Source of the DNA: Thermaurantiacus tibetensis
Lineage (GTDB): Bacteria > Pseudomonadota > Alphaproteobacteria > Sphingomonadales > Sphingomonadaceae
Direction: 5' to 3'
DNA length: 64,000 nt
Assembly: GCF_015354055.1 (NCBI RefSeq)
Contig: NZ_JACHTM010000005.1
Coordinates: forward strand, 1-64,000
The notes beneath the pieces are model-generated. The model searched no databases, was not told where the DNA came from, and saw only the letters and a program-made list of their open reading frames with translations. Shown piece by piece: positions 26,281-39,410 of the stretch; position 1 is the first letter of the stretch, and each line of letters opens with the position of its first letter. The translations under genes and the position numbers were made by a program.

Positions 26281-26805
26281 CCATCGGGGAAAGGTGGTGC
26301 TGACCCGTCGGGCCGACGCTGCCGATCGGTCGCGAGCCATGGTCAGCGACGGCGGCCGGTGGGCCAGCATCCCGGCTGGAAGCGACCAGTGCGACCCCTT
26401 CTGCCTCTGGCCCTCTCTCTCGATCGCCGGAGCAACCTTGGTATCGCCTCCCATACCTCAAGCTAAGGTCAACCTCCGTCGCCAGGATCAAGGTGGCTTT
26501 CATCAGGCTGCGGCCACGCTCTCTATAGTCCAAGACCCGTTCCACCGCGTGCCTTGATGCATCGTTGGGGGACATGCCGCCACCGCAAGAGGTCGTCAGG
26601 CGCGCGACGACCGCTTGGGCGCGTGCACGACCCTCGCCGGCCGCCCTGCCCCGGAACATGACCACGCGTCGAGGAAGAGGCCCGTTCGGTCCACAGGTCT
26701 CGCCACGGCCGATGACCTGCGGCGGGCCTGTGCCTGCACCGTGCTTGCACCGAGCCTGAAGTGGCCCGCCGTACCGTCAGATTGTCTTGCAACCGATTGA
26801 AATGA
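26281..26805. other. Remainder of the IS graveyard up to tRNA-Lys
   Basis: About 525 bp with no recognisable intact gene. On the minus strand an unidentified stretch includes HAVERVLDYRERGRSLMKAT (near 26.5 kb), which reads like protein but lies in a frame with no family I recognise. It is probably further insertion debris. Confidence 0.4.
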
Positions 26806-26881
<76 letters not shown>

Positions 26882-26928
26882 GCACCACGGAAACGGGCCG
26901 CCCGGTTAGCAGCGGCGCCGCACCGTGT

Positions 26929-28062
26929 CTAGGGATCGCCAAGCGCGCGGGGGGCCTCGTGGCGTCGGGCCTCCTGGTCGATCGCGATCAGGATCCCGAG
27001 CGCGGGCATCACCGTCAGCATCGCGTTCCCGCCATAGCTCATGAGCGGCAGCGGCAGACCGACGACCGGGGCGAGCCCCATCACCATCATGAGGTTGATG
27101 AGGACATAGTAGAAGATGGTCATGACGAGCCCGCCAGCCACGAGGCGCTGGAACATGTCCCGCGCGCGGAACGCAACCCGCCACCCCCAGGCGAAGAGGA
27201 GCCCGTAGGCCGCGAGCAGCGCGGCACCGCCGACGAGCCCCCATTCCTCGGCCATGGTGGCGAAGATGAAGTCGGTGTGCGGCTCGGGCAGATAGAAGAG
27301 GTGGCTCTGCGAGCCCTCGAGGAACCCCTTGCCGGCAAGCCCGCCCGAGCCGATCGCGATCTTCGACTGGGTGATGTGGTAGCCGGCGCCAAGCGGGTCG
27401 GCGCCGGGGTCCAGGAAGATGAGGACGCGCGCCTTCTGATAGTCGTGAAGGAGATTGAAGAAGAGCGGAAGCGCCGCCGCGCCCAAGACGAGCGGCGCCA
27501 CGAACAGCCAGACGGGGAGCCCGGCCAGGAACATGACGGTTGCCCCCCCGGCGACAAGGGTGAGGGCGGTGCCGAGGTCAGGCTGGAGCAGGACGAGACC
27601 GACGGGAAGGGCGACGAGGAGGAGCGGCAGCCAGAGACCATGCGGCCGCCCGGCATGGGCAAGGGGCAGGAAGCGGTAGACCCGGGCCAGCGCCAGGACG
27701 AGGGCAAGCTTCATGAGCTCCGAGGGCTGCAGCCGGATGAAGCCGAGATCGAGCCAGCGCTGCGACCCGCCGCCGAGCGCGCCCACGGCCTCAACGAGGA
27801 CAAGCGCGGCAAGCACGAGGCCGTAGAGCGGGAAGGCAAGGTGCAGCCACGCCGCCGGGGGCACGAGGCCGACGAGAAGCATGAGCAGCGTCATGGCGGC
27901 AAGGCGGATGAGGTGGCTGGCGGCCCAGGGCTCCATGCTGCCGCCGGCGGCGGAGTAGAGGACGAGGGCGCCGAAGCCGCCGATGCCGAGCACCAGGAGG
28001 ATGATGCCCCACGGCTGGGCCAGGAGGCGCTGCGGCCAGCGCGCGTTGAGGAGCCCCATCAT
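26929..28062 (-). CDS. rodA: Rod shape-determining SEDS glycosyltransferase RodA
   Basis: A 377-residue SEDS-family peptidoglycan polymerase with about ten membrane segments, working with PBP2 in side-wall elongation. Family motifs are LGSAGGSME-like near the N-terminus (YSAAGGSMEPWAASH), GGGSQRWLDLGFIRLQPSEL, LQPDLGTALTLV, and GYHITQSKIAIGSGGLAGKG. The first start of an ATGATG pair (28062) is used because it overlaps the mrdA stop (ATGA); 28059 is equally possible. It is the last gene of mreBCD-mrdA-rodA. Confidence 0.96.
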   Translation of the reverse strand: MMGLLNARWPQRLLAQPWGIILLVLGIGGFGALVLYSAAGGSMEPWAASHLIRLAAMTLLMLLVGLVPPAAWLHLAFPLYGLVLAALVLVEAVGALGGGSQRWLDLGFIRLQPSELMKLALVLALARVYRFLPLAHAGRPHGLWLPLLLVALPVGLVLLQPDLGTALTLVAGGATVMFLAGLPVWLFVAPLVLGAAALPLFFNLLHDYQKARVLIFLDPGADPLGAGYHITQSKIAIGSGGLAGKGFLEGSQSHLFYLPEPHTDFIFATMAEEWGLVGGAALLAAYGLLFAWGWRVAFRARDMFQRLVAGGLVMTIFYYVLINLMMVMGLAPVVGLPLPLMSYGGNAMLTVMPALGILIAIDQEARRHEAPRALGDP

Positions 28063-30011
28063 GGCGCGGGGGCTCCCGGGGCCGGGACCGAGGGCGGGGC
28101 GGCCGCCGCAGCAGCGGCCGCGGCCCCGGCCGCCGCGCGGCGTGCCGCCTCCTCGGCAGCGCGGCGGCGGCGCTCCCGCTCGGCGAGGAGGCGCGCGAGG
28201 TCGGTCTCGGCCTTCTCCTTGTCGAACAGAAAGGTCATCGCCTGCCGGGCGATCGGCGCGGCCGCGCGCGCGCCCGACATGCCATGCTCGACCACGACGG
28301 CCACCGCGTAGCGGGGCGCCTCGACGGGCGCGAAGCCGACGAAGAGGCCATGGTCCCGGAGGCGCCACGGCAGGCTCTCGTTGCGCCTGACCCCGCGCCG
28401 GCGCTCGGCGGCGGTGATGATGCGGACCTGCGCCGTGCCGGTCTTGCCGGCCATCTCGACACCTTCCACCGGAAGCCGCGCACGCCGGGCAGTGCCGCCG
28501 GGGCCGTTCACGACGTCGCGCATGCCGCGGCGGACCACCTCGAGCCAGTCGGGCGGAATCGGCAGCGGCGCGAAGCCGGGCCGCACGGCCTCGGCAAGGA
28601 GCTGCGGCTCAACCACCCGGCCGCTGGCGAGGCGCGCGGTCATGACCCCGAGCTGAAGCGGACTGACGAAGAGATAGCCCTGGCCGATGGACGTGTTGAG
28701 GGTGTCGGCGACGCTCCACTGCTCGCCGAACCGCCGCGCCTTCCATTGGGCATCGGGGACGATGCCAGCCCGGAGTGACGGGATGGGGAGCGACGGGAAG
28801 GTCTGGCCGAGGCCCAGCGTCCGGGCCATGTCGGCCACCGCCTGGTTCCCGATCCGGTGGGCGGTCGCATAGAAGAACACGTTGCACGAGACGGCGATGG
28901 CGCGTTGCATGTCGACCCGGCCGTGGCCGCCGGGCCGGTGGCAGTGCCAGCTGCGTCCGCCGACCGTGTAGCGGCCGCCGCAGCCCACCGTGTCGGTAGG
29001 CGGCACGCCCTCGGCGAGCGCGGCGAGCGCCGTCACCATCTTGAAGGTGGAACCCGGCACGTAGAGCCCCTGCGTCGCCTTGGGCAAAAGCGGCTTGTGG
29101 TCATCGGCCTGGAGGGTCTTCCAGAGCGCTGCCGGGATCCGGTTCGAGAAGATGTTCGGGTCGAAGGCGGGCATCGAAAGGAGGCAGATGATGCCGCCCG
29201 TCGTGCAGTCGATGACGACGACGCTCGCGCTCTCGTCGCCGACGAAGGCGGCGAGGTGCTCCTGCAGCGCGCGGTCGAGGGTGAGGCGGATGGTCTCGCC
29301 TGGCGTGTCGGGCCGGCTGTCGAGCTGGCGCAGGACGCGGCCTCGGGCGTTGACTTCGACGCGCTCCGCGCCGGGGGTGCCGCGGAGCCGCGCATCGAGC
29401 CCGCGCTCGGCGCCATCCTTGCCGACCCGGAAGCCGGGGTGGAGCAGGAGCGGATCGCGGCTGGCCTGCCACTCCTCGCGCCGTGGCGGGCCGACGTAGC
29501 CCAGCGCATGGGCGAAGGCCTCGCCGCCCGGGTAGTGGCGGACGTAGGTGCGCACCGGCTGGAGGCCCGCCATGTCGGCAAGCTCGACGTTGAGCGTGGC
29601 ATAGGCCTCCCAGCCGATGTCGGAGGCGACGCGAAGCGTGCCGGCGCCCCGCAGCGATCGCGCGTTCTCGAGAAGCTCGGCGCGCTCGTCGGCTGCCAGC
29701 GGCACGATGCGGGCGATGCGGTCGAGCGCCGCCTCGAGATCGCCGGCCAGCGCCGGGATGAGCTCCACGCCATAGGCAGGCCGGTTCTCGGCGAGCGGCC
29801 GGCCGCTGGCATCGAGCAGGAGCCCGCGGCGGGGCGGGATGAGGCGCAGGGCCACCCGGTTGTCCTCGGCGGCGGCGCGGAGCATCTCGCCCTCGCGGAG
29901 CGTGAGCCAGCCCATGCGGCCGAGCAGGAGCGCGCCGGCGAGCAGCTGCGCACCGCCGAGCAGGAGCGCGCGGCGCTCGAACAGGAGCTGCTGGAGGCGG
30001 GAGGCGTGCAT
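28059..30011 (-). CDS. mrdA: Penicillin-binding protein 2 (elongasome transpeptidase)
   Basis: A 650-residue class B PBP. One N-terminal membrane anchor (residues 13-32) is followed by the PBP dimerisation domain (RGLLLDASGRPLAENRPAYG) and the transpeptidase domain. The active site is Ser321-Thr-Phe-Lys324 (VPGSTFKMV), the second motif SCN (AVSCNVFFYATA), the third KTG (MAGKTGTAQV). The C-terminal tail is A/P-rich. It cross-links lateral wall peptidoglycan with RodA. The start overlaps the mreD stop (TGATG). Confidence 0.96.
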   Translation of the reverse strand: MHASRLQQLLFERRALLLGGAQLLAGALLLGRMGWLTLREGEMLRAAAEDNRVALRLIPPRRGLLLDASGRPLAENRPAYGVELIPALAGDLEAALDRIARIVPLAADERAELLENARSLRGAGTLRVASDIGWEAYATLNVELADMAGLQPVRTYVRHYPGGEAFAHALGYVGPPRREEWQASRDPLLLHPGFRVGKDGAERGLDARLRGTPGAERVEVNARGRVLRQLDSRPDTPGETIRLTLDRALQEHLAAFVGDESASVVVIDCTTGGIICLLSMPAFDPNIFSNRIPAALWKTLQADDHKPLLPKATQGLYVPGSTFKMVTALAALAEGVPPTDTVGCGGRYTVGGRSWHCHRPGGHGRVDMQRAIAVSCNVFFYATAHRIGNQAVADMARTLGLGQTFPSLPIPSLRAGIVPDAQWKARRFGEQWSVADTLNTSIGQGYLFVSPLQLGVMTARLASGRVVEPQLLAEAVRPGFAPLPIPPDWLEVVRRGMRDVVNGPGGTARRARLPVEGVEMAGKTGTAQVRIITAAERRRGVRRNESLPWRLRDHGLFVGFAPVEAPRYAVAVVVEHGMSGARAAAPIARQAMTFLFDKEKAETDLARLLAERERRRRAAEEAARRAAAGAAAAAAAAAPPSVPAPGAPAP

Positions 30012-30514
30012 CAGCCGTCCGTCAGCCGGCGGATGAGCCCTGCGACGAACCCGAGAACGGCCGGGTAGAGCAGGATGGTGAGAGCCGCCTGGAGAAGAAG
30101 CGAGGCGGGAGCGAGCGCGCGGCCGGCCAGCAGCAGCGCGAGCGCCTCGACGGCCGCCCCGAGCATGACGAGCGCGGCCGCCGCCGCCCAGCCTTCGGGG
30201 AACCCGCGCATTGTCATCCGGTCCTCGCCAGCCGCGATCGCCAGTCTGACGACGGGCAGGACGAGAGCCATGACGCCAAGCGGCAGGCCGGCGACTGCAT
30301 CCTGCACGAGACCAACAGGAACCAGCACCCAGGGCGGCAGGAGCCGCGGCACGACCGCGGCCCAGGCGATGAGGAGGAGGAGCGGCAGGTTGGGCAGCGC
30401 GCCAGCGCCGAGCGGCAGCGGAAGGGCCGAGAGCAGGGCGCCGCCCACGAGCGTCGCCGCCGGGACGACGGCAAGCGCCTGCCGCGCGACCGGCCGACGG
30501 GAGAGCCCGGCCAT
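30011..30514 (-). CDS. mreD: Rod shape-determining protein MreD
   Basis: A 167-residue hydrophobic protein with about five membrane segments (LLLLIAWAAVVPRLLPPWVL and VPVGLVQDAVAGLPLGVMAL are the best conserved). Its position between mreC and mrdA makes the assignment safe although MreD sequences diverge. Both ends overlap the neighbours by single-base TGATG junctions, showing a fully coupled operon. Confidence 0.9.
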   Translation of the reverse strand: MAGLSRRPVARQALAVVPAATLVGGALLSALPLPLGAGALPNLPLLLLIAWAAVVPRLLPPWVLVPVGLVQDAVAGLPLGVMALVLPVVRLAIAAGEDRMTMRGFPEGWAAAAALVMLGAAVEALALLLAGRALAPASLLLQAALTILLYPAVLGFVAGLIRRLTDG

Positions 30515-31518
30515 CAGCGGCGCGCTCCGGCAGGCGTGGCAGTGGCGGCAGGCGTGGCAGTGGCGGCAGGCGCCGGCCCGGTCGCAGGCGGGGAGGGCGC
30601 GCCGAGATCGGCTTCGTCGGGCGCGGGGGGGACCGGCACCGGGTCTGCTGGCGGCAGCCAGGGTGCCTCGACCATCACTGGCCCGAGCGCTGCGGCGCGG
30701 ACGAAGGGACGCGCGCGGGGCGGGCTCGCTGCCGTGTCGGTGATGACCGCGACCGGCACGTCGGGCGGGAAGAGGCCGCCGTCGCCGCTGGTCACCAGCC
30801 GGTCGCCGACCGCGAGCGTGTCGCCGCCGGGCTGGGGGTCGTGCTGAAACAGGAGCTCGGGTCCGCCCGTCCCCTGGGCGATTCCGGTCCAGCCAAGCCG
30901 CTCGACCTTGACCGGAACCCGGCTGTTGGGGTCGGTAAGCAGCATCATCCGCGAGGCAGTGAGGCCGACATCGGTGACGCGGCCCGCCAGCCCCTGGGGC
31001 GCGATGACCGGCATCCGCGGGGCGACGCCGTCGCGCGCGCCGACCGACAGCGTGGCCGCGCGGACCGAGCCAGTCGCCGCCGAGGCCGAGGCAACCCCGG
31101 CTGCGACGAGCCGGCGCTCGGGCCGGCGGAGCTTCAGCAGCGCCTCGAGGCGGGCGACCTCGGCCTCGAGCGCGGCGGCGCGGGCGGCAGCAGCGCGGGC
31201 GGCCCGGATCTCGGCCTCGAGCGCGCGGTTCCGCTCGACGGTCGTGAGATGTTCCCCGACCCGGTCGATGACGGCGCGCGCGGCCTTCACGGGGGCTGCC
31301 GCGACGGCGACGAGCGGCGAGATGATGTCGAGCACGGCGCCGCGGACGCGGCGGCCCTGCTCGGGGTCGACCCTGGCGAGGACGAGGAGAAGGATGGCGA
31401 AGGCGACGACGACGCCGGATACGAGCGCGCCGAAGAGAGCCAGGTTGACGTCGCGGCGGGCGAAGCTCGTCCGCCGCGGGGTGCCGATGCGGCCGCCCAG
31501 GGGCGCGCGGTCGTTCAT
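30514..31518 (-). CDS. mreC: Rod shape-determining protein MreC
   Basis: A 334-residue protein with one N-terminal membrane helix (ALVSGVVVAFAILLLVLAR), a coiled coil at about residues 90-130 (NRALEAEIRAARAAAARAAA) and the beta-domain with VAPRMPVIAPQGLAGRVTDV, MMLLTDPNSRVPVKVER and GDRLVTSGDGGLFPPDVPVA. It organises the elongasome in the periplasm. The C-terminal 55 residues are a P/A/T-rich tail ending in repeated ATATPA units encoded by an 18-bp tandem repeat. Confidence 0.94.
   Translation of the reverse strand: MNDRAPLGGRIGTPRRTSFARRDVNLALFGALVSGVVVAFAILLLVLARVDPEQGRRVRGAVLDIISPLVAVAAAPVKAARAVIDRVGEHLTTVERNRALEAEIRAARAAAARAAALEAEVARLEALLKLRRPERRLVAAGVASASAATGSVRAATLSVGARDGVAPRMPVIAPQGLAGRVTDVGLTASRMMLLTDPNSRVPVKVERLGWTGIAQGTGGPELLFQHDPQPGGDTLAVGDRLVTSGDGGLFPPDVPVAVITDTAASPPRARPFVRAAALGPVMVEAPWLPPADPVPVPPAPDEADLGAPSPPATGPAPAATATPAATATPAGARR
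30530..30573. repeat. 18-bp tandem repeat coding for the MreC tail
   Basis: The plus-strand unit GCAGGCGTGGCAGTGGCG is repeated about 2.5 times. On the minus strand it encodes ATATPA repeats at the C-terminus of MreC, in frame, so copy-number change would only alter tail length. Confidence 0.75.
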
Positions 31519-31611
31519 CGGCGCACACCCTCACCCTTCCGGGGGCCCACCATGCCCGCTGCCGCCTGGCACGCGTCGGCACGGCCGCGCATGGCGACTC
31601 CGCCGGGCCGG

Positions 31612-34667
<3,056 letters not shown>

Positions 34668-34757
34668 GCCGGGCGCCGTTCGGGGGCTGGGGCGCTCGGG
34701 CGTTGACCTTGGCCGCGTGCAGCGCCAATCTCCGGCTGGTTGGAGGGAGGAGGGGAC

Positions 34758-35174
34758 ATGCGCGCGATCCTTCTGGTGCCGGTGCTGATGCTGGCTGCCT
34801 GCGGGCAGGACCGGCGGCAGGCCGCCGATGACCTGGCCGCGAAGGAGGCGGCGCTCGCGGCCGGCGTGGCTGCGCGGGGGGCGGCGGCGGTGGCTGCCGC
34901 CGTTCCGGCGGGGCCGCCGCCGGGCATGCGGCCGACGCCGATGACGCTGACCCGGCTTGCCTGCGCGGACGGCAGCACGCCGACGCTGCGCTACTTCCCC
35001 GAGCAGGGGATCGCCATCCTGATGCCCGACGACGTCGGCAAGGAGCTGCAGATGGAGCCGGTCGCCGCGGGGGTGCGCTACGCCGGCGCCGATCTCGTCG
35101 TGACCGGCGAGGGGACCAGCTACACGATCGCCCGCGCAGGCGCCGAGCCCATCGCCTGCACGGCAGCGGGCTAG
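34758..35174 (+). CDS. Small lipoprotein with MliC-like domain
   Basis: A 138-residue predicted lipoprotein (VLMLAAC lipobox) with an alanine-rich linker and a C-terminal domain LACADGSTPTLRYFPEQGIA through GEGTSYTIARAG and a closing Cys. This resembles the MliC/C-type lysozyme inhibitor fold (two cysteines bracketing the domain, a CADG...LRY start). The lysozyme-inhibitory role is a family inference at moderate confidence. GGAGGGAGGAGGGG lies just upstream of the ATG. It stands alone downstream of mutL. Confidence 0.7.
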   Translation: MRAILLVPVLMLAACGQDRRQAADDLAAKEAALAAGVAARGAAAVAAAVPAGPPPGMRPTPMTLTRLACADGSTPTLRYFPEQGIAILMPDDVGKELQMEPVAAGVRYAGADLVVTGEGTSYTIARAGAEPIACTAAG

Positions 35175-35211
35175 GCGGGCTTCCCGCGCCGCCCGCGGCC
35201 TGCCCTGCCCC

Positions 35212-35352
35212 GGGGTCCCCGCGACGCCTGCGTCGCGGGGTGGCGTTCGGGGTCCCCCCGACGCCTGGGTCGCGGGGTGGCGTTCGGGGTCCCCGCGACG
35301 CCTGCGTCGCGGGGTGGCGTTCGGGGTCCCCGCGACGCCTGCGTCGCGGGGT
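35212..35352. repeat. Four tandem 37-bp units, each a near-perfect hairpin
   Basis: Units start at 35212, 35249, 35286 and 35323 (the last shortened to 30 bp). Each begins GGGGT, then CCCCGCGACGC-CT-GCGTCGCGGGG, an 11-bp perfect stem with a 2-base loop, then a TGGCGTTC linker. Unit 2 has two changes that both break pairs. The array lies between convergent genes (the MliC-like lipoprotein and leuA). Confidence 0.9.
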
Positions 35353-35410
35353 GAGTCCGGCCGCGCCTTCGGCGAGTCTGGCGACGAAGCCCTGCTTCGC
35401 GCCAGCCGCC

Positions 35411-36946
<1,536 letters not shown>

Positions 36947-36987
36947 GAGCTGGGCCTCCGGGAGGGTGGTCGGTTTCGTCTCCCCTC

Positions 36988-37028
36988 GGGCGCGCGAGCG
37001 GAGCCCCGCTCGGCGGATCAGCGCGCCC
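36988..37028 (-). promoter_or_regulatory. Leader stem-loop upstream of leuA
   Basis: An outer stem GGGCGCGC/GCGCGCCC encloses an inner stem GAGCGG-AGCC-CCGCTC, 42-82 bp before the leuA start. It is stable enough to affect translation or attenuation, but no leucine-rich leader peptide was found. Confidence 0.35.
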
Positions 37029-37167
37029 GGGGGCGCGTAAGTCGAAGGAGGCGTTCGCTCACGGAAGGCGGAATACCAGAGCCGCCTTTGCAAGGCAATG
37101 GCGGCGGTTGCCCGGGGCGGCGGCAGTCCGTAAACGCCACGCGAGCCCTGAACGAAGATTCCCGCGC

Positions 37168-38391
37168 ATGTCCCTTCTCGTCATGAAGTTCGGCGGCACC
37201 TCGATGGCCGGCATCGAGCGCATCAGGAGCGTCGCCAGCCGCGTCAGACGGGAGGTCGAGGCCGGCCACCAGGTCGCCGTCGTGGTCTCGGCGATGGCAG
37301 GCGAGACGGACCGGCTGGTCGCGCTCTGCCGCGAAGCCTCGGCGCTTGCCGACCCGGCCGAGTATGACGTGGTGGTCTCCTCCGGCGAGCAGGTGACGAC
37401 CGGCCTCCTTGCCATCGCGCTCAACGCCATGGGGGTGCCGGCCCGCTCCTTCCTCGGCTGGCAGCTGCCGGTTTCGACCAGCGCCGCCCACGGCGTGGCC
37501 CGCATCCGCGAGATCGGCACCGAAGGCCTGCGTGCGGCGTTCGCGGCGGGGCAGGTCGCCGTCATCCCCGGCTTCCAGGGGGTGACGGAGGGAGGGCGGG
37601 TGACGACGCTGGGCCGCGGCGGCTCGGATACGTCGGCCGTGGCGGTCGCAGCGGCACTTCGCGCCGACCGCTGCGACATCTACACCGACGTCGAGGGCGT
37701 CTACACGACGGACCCCAGGATCGTGCCCCGGGCGCGCAAGCTCGCGCGCATCACCTACGAGGAGATGCTCGAGCTGGCCAGCGTGGGCGCCAAGGTGCTG
37801 CAGACCCGCTCGGTCGAGCTGGCGATGAAGGAGAAGGTCCGGCTGTCGGTGCTCTCGAGCTTCTCGGACGCGCCCGGCACGCTGGTCGTCGACGAGGACG
37901 AGATCGTGGAGCAGGAACTGATTGCCGGCGTGGCCTACGACCGCAACGAGGCGAAGGTGACGATCGTGGACGTGCCCGACCGGCCGGGGGCGGTGGCCGC
38001 CATCTTCGGCGCGCTGGCGGATGCGAACATCAACGTGGACATGATCGTCCAGAACATCGCCCACGACCGGCCGACGACGGACGTCACCTTCACCATCCCG
38101 CGCACCGAGCTGGCGCGGGCACGCACCATCCTCGATGCCGTGCGCTCCGAGGTCGGCTTCGCGCGCCTCATCGCGGATGAGGGCGTGGTCAAGGTCTCGG
38201 TGGTGGGGGTCGGCATGAAGAGCCACGCGGGCGTCGCCGTCACCATGTTCCGGGCGCTGGCCGAGCGCGGCATCAACATCCAGGCGATCACCACCTCCGA
38301 GATCAAGATCTCGGTCCTCATTGCCGAGGAATATCTCGAGCTTGCCGTGCGCGTGCTGCACACGGCCTACGGCCTCGACGCGCCGGCATGA
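37168..38391 (+). CDS. lysC: Aspartate kinase
   Basis: A 407-residue enzyme phosphorylating aspartate, the entry to lysine, threonine, methionine and diaminopimelate synthesis. The kinase signature is VMKFGGTSMAGIERI, then TLGRGGSDTSAVAVAAAL. Two C-terminal ACT domains (KVTIVDVPDRPGAVAAIFGA and VSVVGVGMKSHAGVAVTMF) should bind feedback amino acids. The ATG at 37168 gives the family N-terminus. Its stop overlaps the next gene (ATGA). The lysC-NMO-ptsP set ends at the terminator at 41736. Confidence 0.96.
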   Translation: MSLLVMKFGGTSMAGIERIRSVASRVRREVEAGHQVAVVVSAMAGETDRLVALCREASALADPAEYDVVVSSGEQVTTGLLAIALNAMGVPARSFLGWQLPVSTSAAHGVARIREIGTEGLRAAFAAGQVAVIPGFQGVTEGGRVTTLGRGGSDTSAVAVAAALRADRCDIYTDVEGVYTTDPRIVPRARKLARITYEEMLELASVGAKVLQTRSVELAMKEKVRLSVLSSFSDAPGTLVVDEDEIVEQELIAGVAYDRNEAKVTIVDVPDRPGAVAAIFGALADANINVDMIVQNIAHDRPTTDVTFTIPRTELARARTILDAVRSEVGFARLIADEGVVKVSVVGVGMKSHAGVAVTMFRALAERGINIQAITTSEIKISVLIAEEYLELAVRVLHTAYGLDAPA

Positions 38392-39410
38392 GCGAAACGC
38401 CGCACCTCGACCGGCTGACGGCGCGCGGCCGCGCCTTCCTCGGCACCCGCCACGCCATCCTTGGCGGGGCGATGACCTGGGTCTCGGAGCGGACCCTCGT
38501 CTCGGCCATCTCGAACGCCGGCGGCTTCGGCGTGATCGCCTGCGGCGCCATGGCGCCCGACATGCTCGCCGCCGAGATCGAGGCCACGCGCAGACTCACC
38601 GACCGGCCGTTCGGCGTCAACCTCATCACGCTCCACCCCATGCTCGGCGACCTCATCCGCGTGTGCGCGGAGCTCCGGGTGAGCCACGTGGTCCTCGCCG
38701 GCGGCCTGCCCCCGGCACCTGCGATCGCGGCCGTCAAGGACTTCGCCCGGCTCCTCTGCTTCGCGCCCAACCTCGCGGTTGCCCGCAAGCTCCTGCGCTC
38801 GGGCGTCGATGCACTCGTCATCGAGGGTTCGGAAGCCGGCGGCCACATCGGCCCCGTCAGCCTTGCCGTCCTGGCCCAGGAAATCCTCCCGGCGCTTCCT
38901 GAAGCGGTGATCTTCGCCGCCGGCGGCATCGGCCACGGCGCCGGCGTTGCCGCGCTGGTCGAGATGGGGGCGAGCGGCGTGCAGCTCGGCACCCGCTTCG
39001 CGGCAGCCGCCGAGAGCATCGCCCACCCGGCGTTCAAGCAGGCCTTCCTGCGCGCCGCCGCCCGCGATGCGGTCGCCTCCGTCCAGCTCGACCCGCGCCT
39101 GCCGGTCATCCCGGTGCGCGCGCTGCGGAACGCCGGCACCGCGGCCTTCCTCGCCAAGCAGCGCGAGGTGGCCGCGCGGCTCGACCGCGGCGAGATCGAC
39201 CCGGCCGCGGCCAGCCTCGAGATCGAGCACTTCTGGGCCGGCGCGCTGCGCCGCGCCGTGATCGACGGCGACGTCGAGACCGGCTCCCTCATGGCGGGCC
39301 AGTCGGTCGGCATGGTGCGGGCGATCGAGCCGGTCGCGACCATCATCGCGCAGCTCGTTGCCGAGGCGGAGGCCGCGCTCGCACGGGTGCGGGTCCCCGA
39401 GCCGGCCTGA
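38388..39410 (+). CDS. Nitronate monooxygenase-family FMN protein
   Basis: A 340-residue TIM-barrel FMN enzyme of the nitronate monooxygenase/2-nitropropane dioxygenase family, which also contains FabK-type reductases. Visible motifs are HAILGGAMTWVSERTLVSAI, GGFGVIACGAM, EGSEAGGHIG (with the conserved His) and AAGGIGHGAGVAALVEMGAS. Substrate is not decided by sequence; detoxifying nitronates or reducing an acyl substrate are both possible. It is coupled to lysC by ATGA and to ptsP by TGATG, unusual partners for this family. Confidence 0.88.
   Translation: MSETPHLDRLTARGRAFLGTRHAILGGAMTWVSERTLVSAISNAGGFGVIACGAMAPDMLAAEIEATRRLTDRPFGVNLITLHPMLGDLIRVCAELRVSHVVLAGGLPPAPAIAAVKDFARLLCFAPNLAVARKLLRSGVDALVIEGSEAGGHIGPVSLAVLAQEILPALPEAVIFAAGGIGHGAGVAALVEMGASGVQLGTRFAAAAESIAHPAFKQAFLRAAARDAVASVQLDPRLPVIPVRALRNAGTAAFLAKQREVAARLDRGEIDPAAASLEIEHFWAGALRRAVIDGDVETGSLMAGQSVGMVRAIEPVATIIAQLVAEAEAALARVRVPEPA

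Noticed and set aside
26281-26600. Further transposase in the minus-strand stretch around RERGRSLMKAT
   Set aside because: It reads like protein but I could not match it to an IS family; listed as unidentified debris instead.
35212-35352. CRISPR array
   Set aside because: Units of 37 bp are directly abutting with identical linkers of 8 bp; there are no unique spacers and no cas genes in the window.
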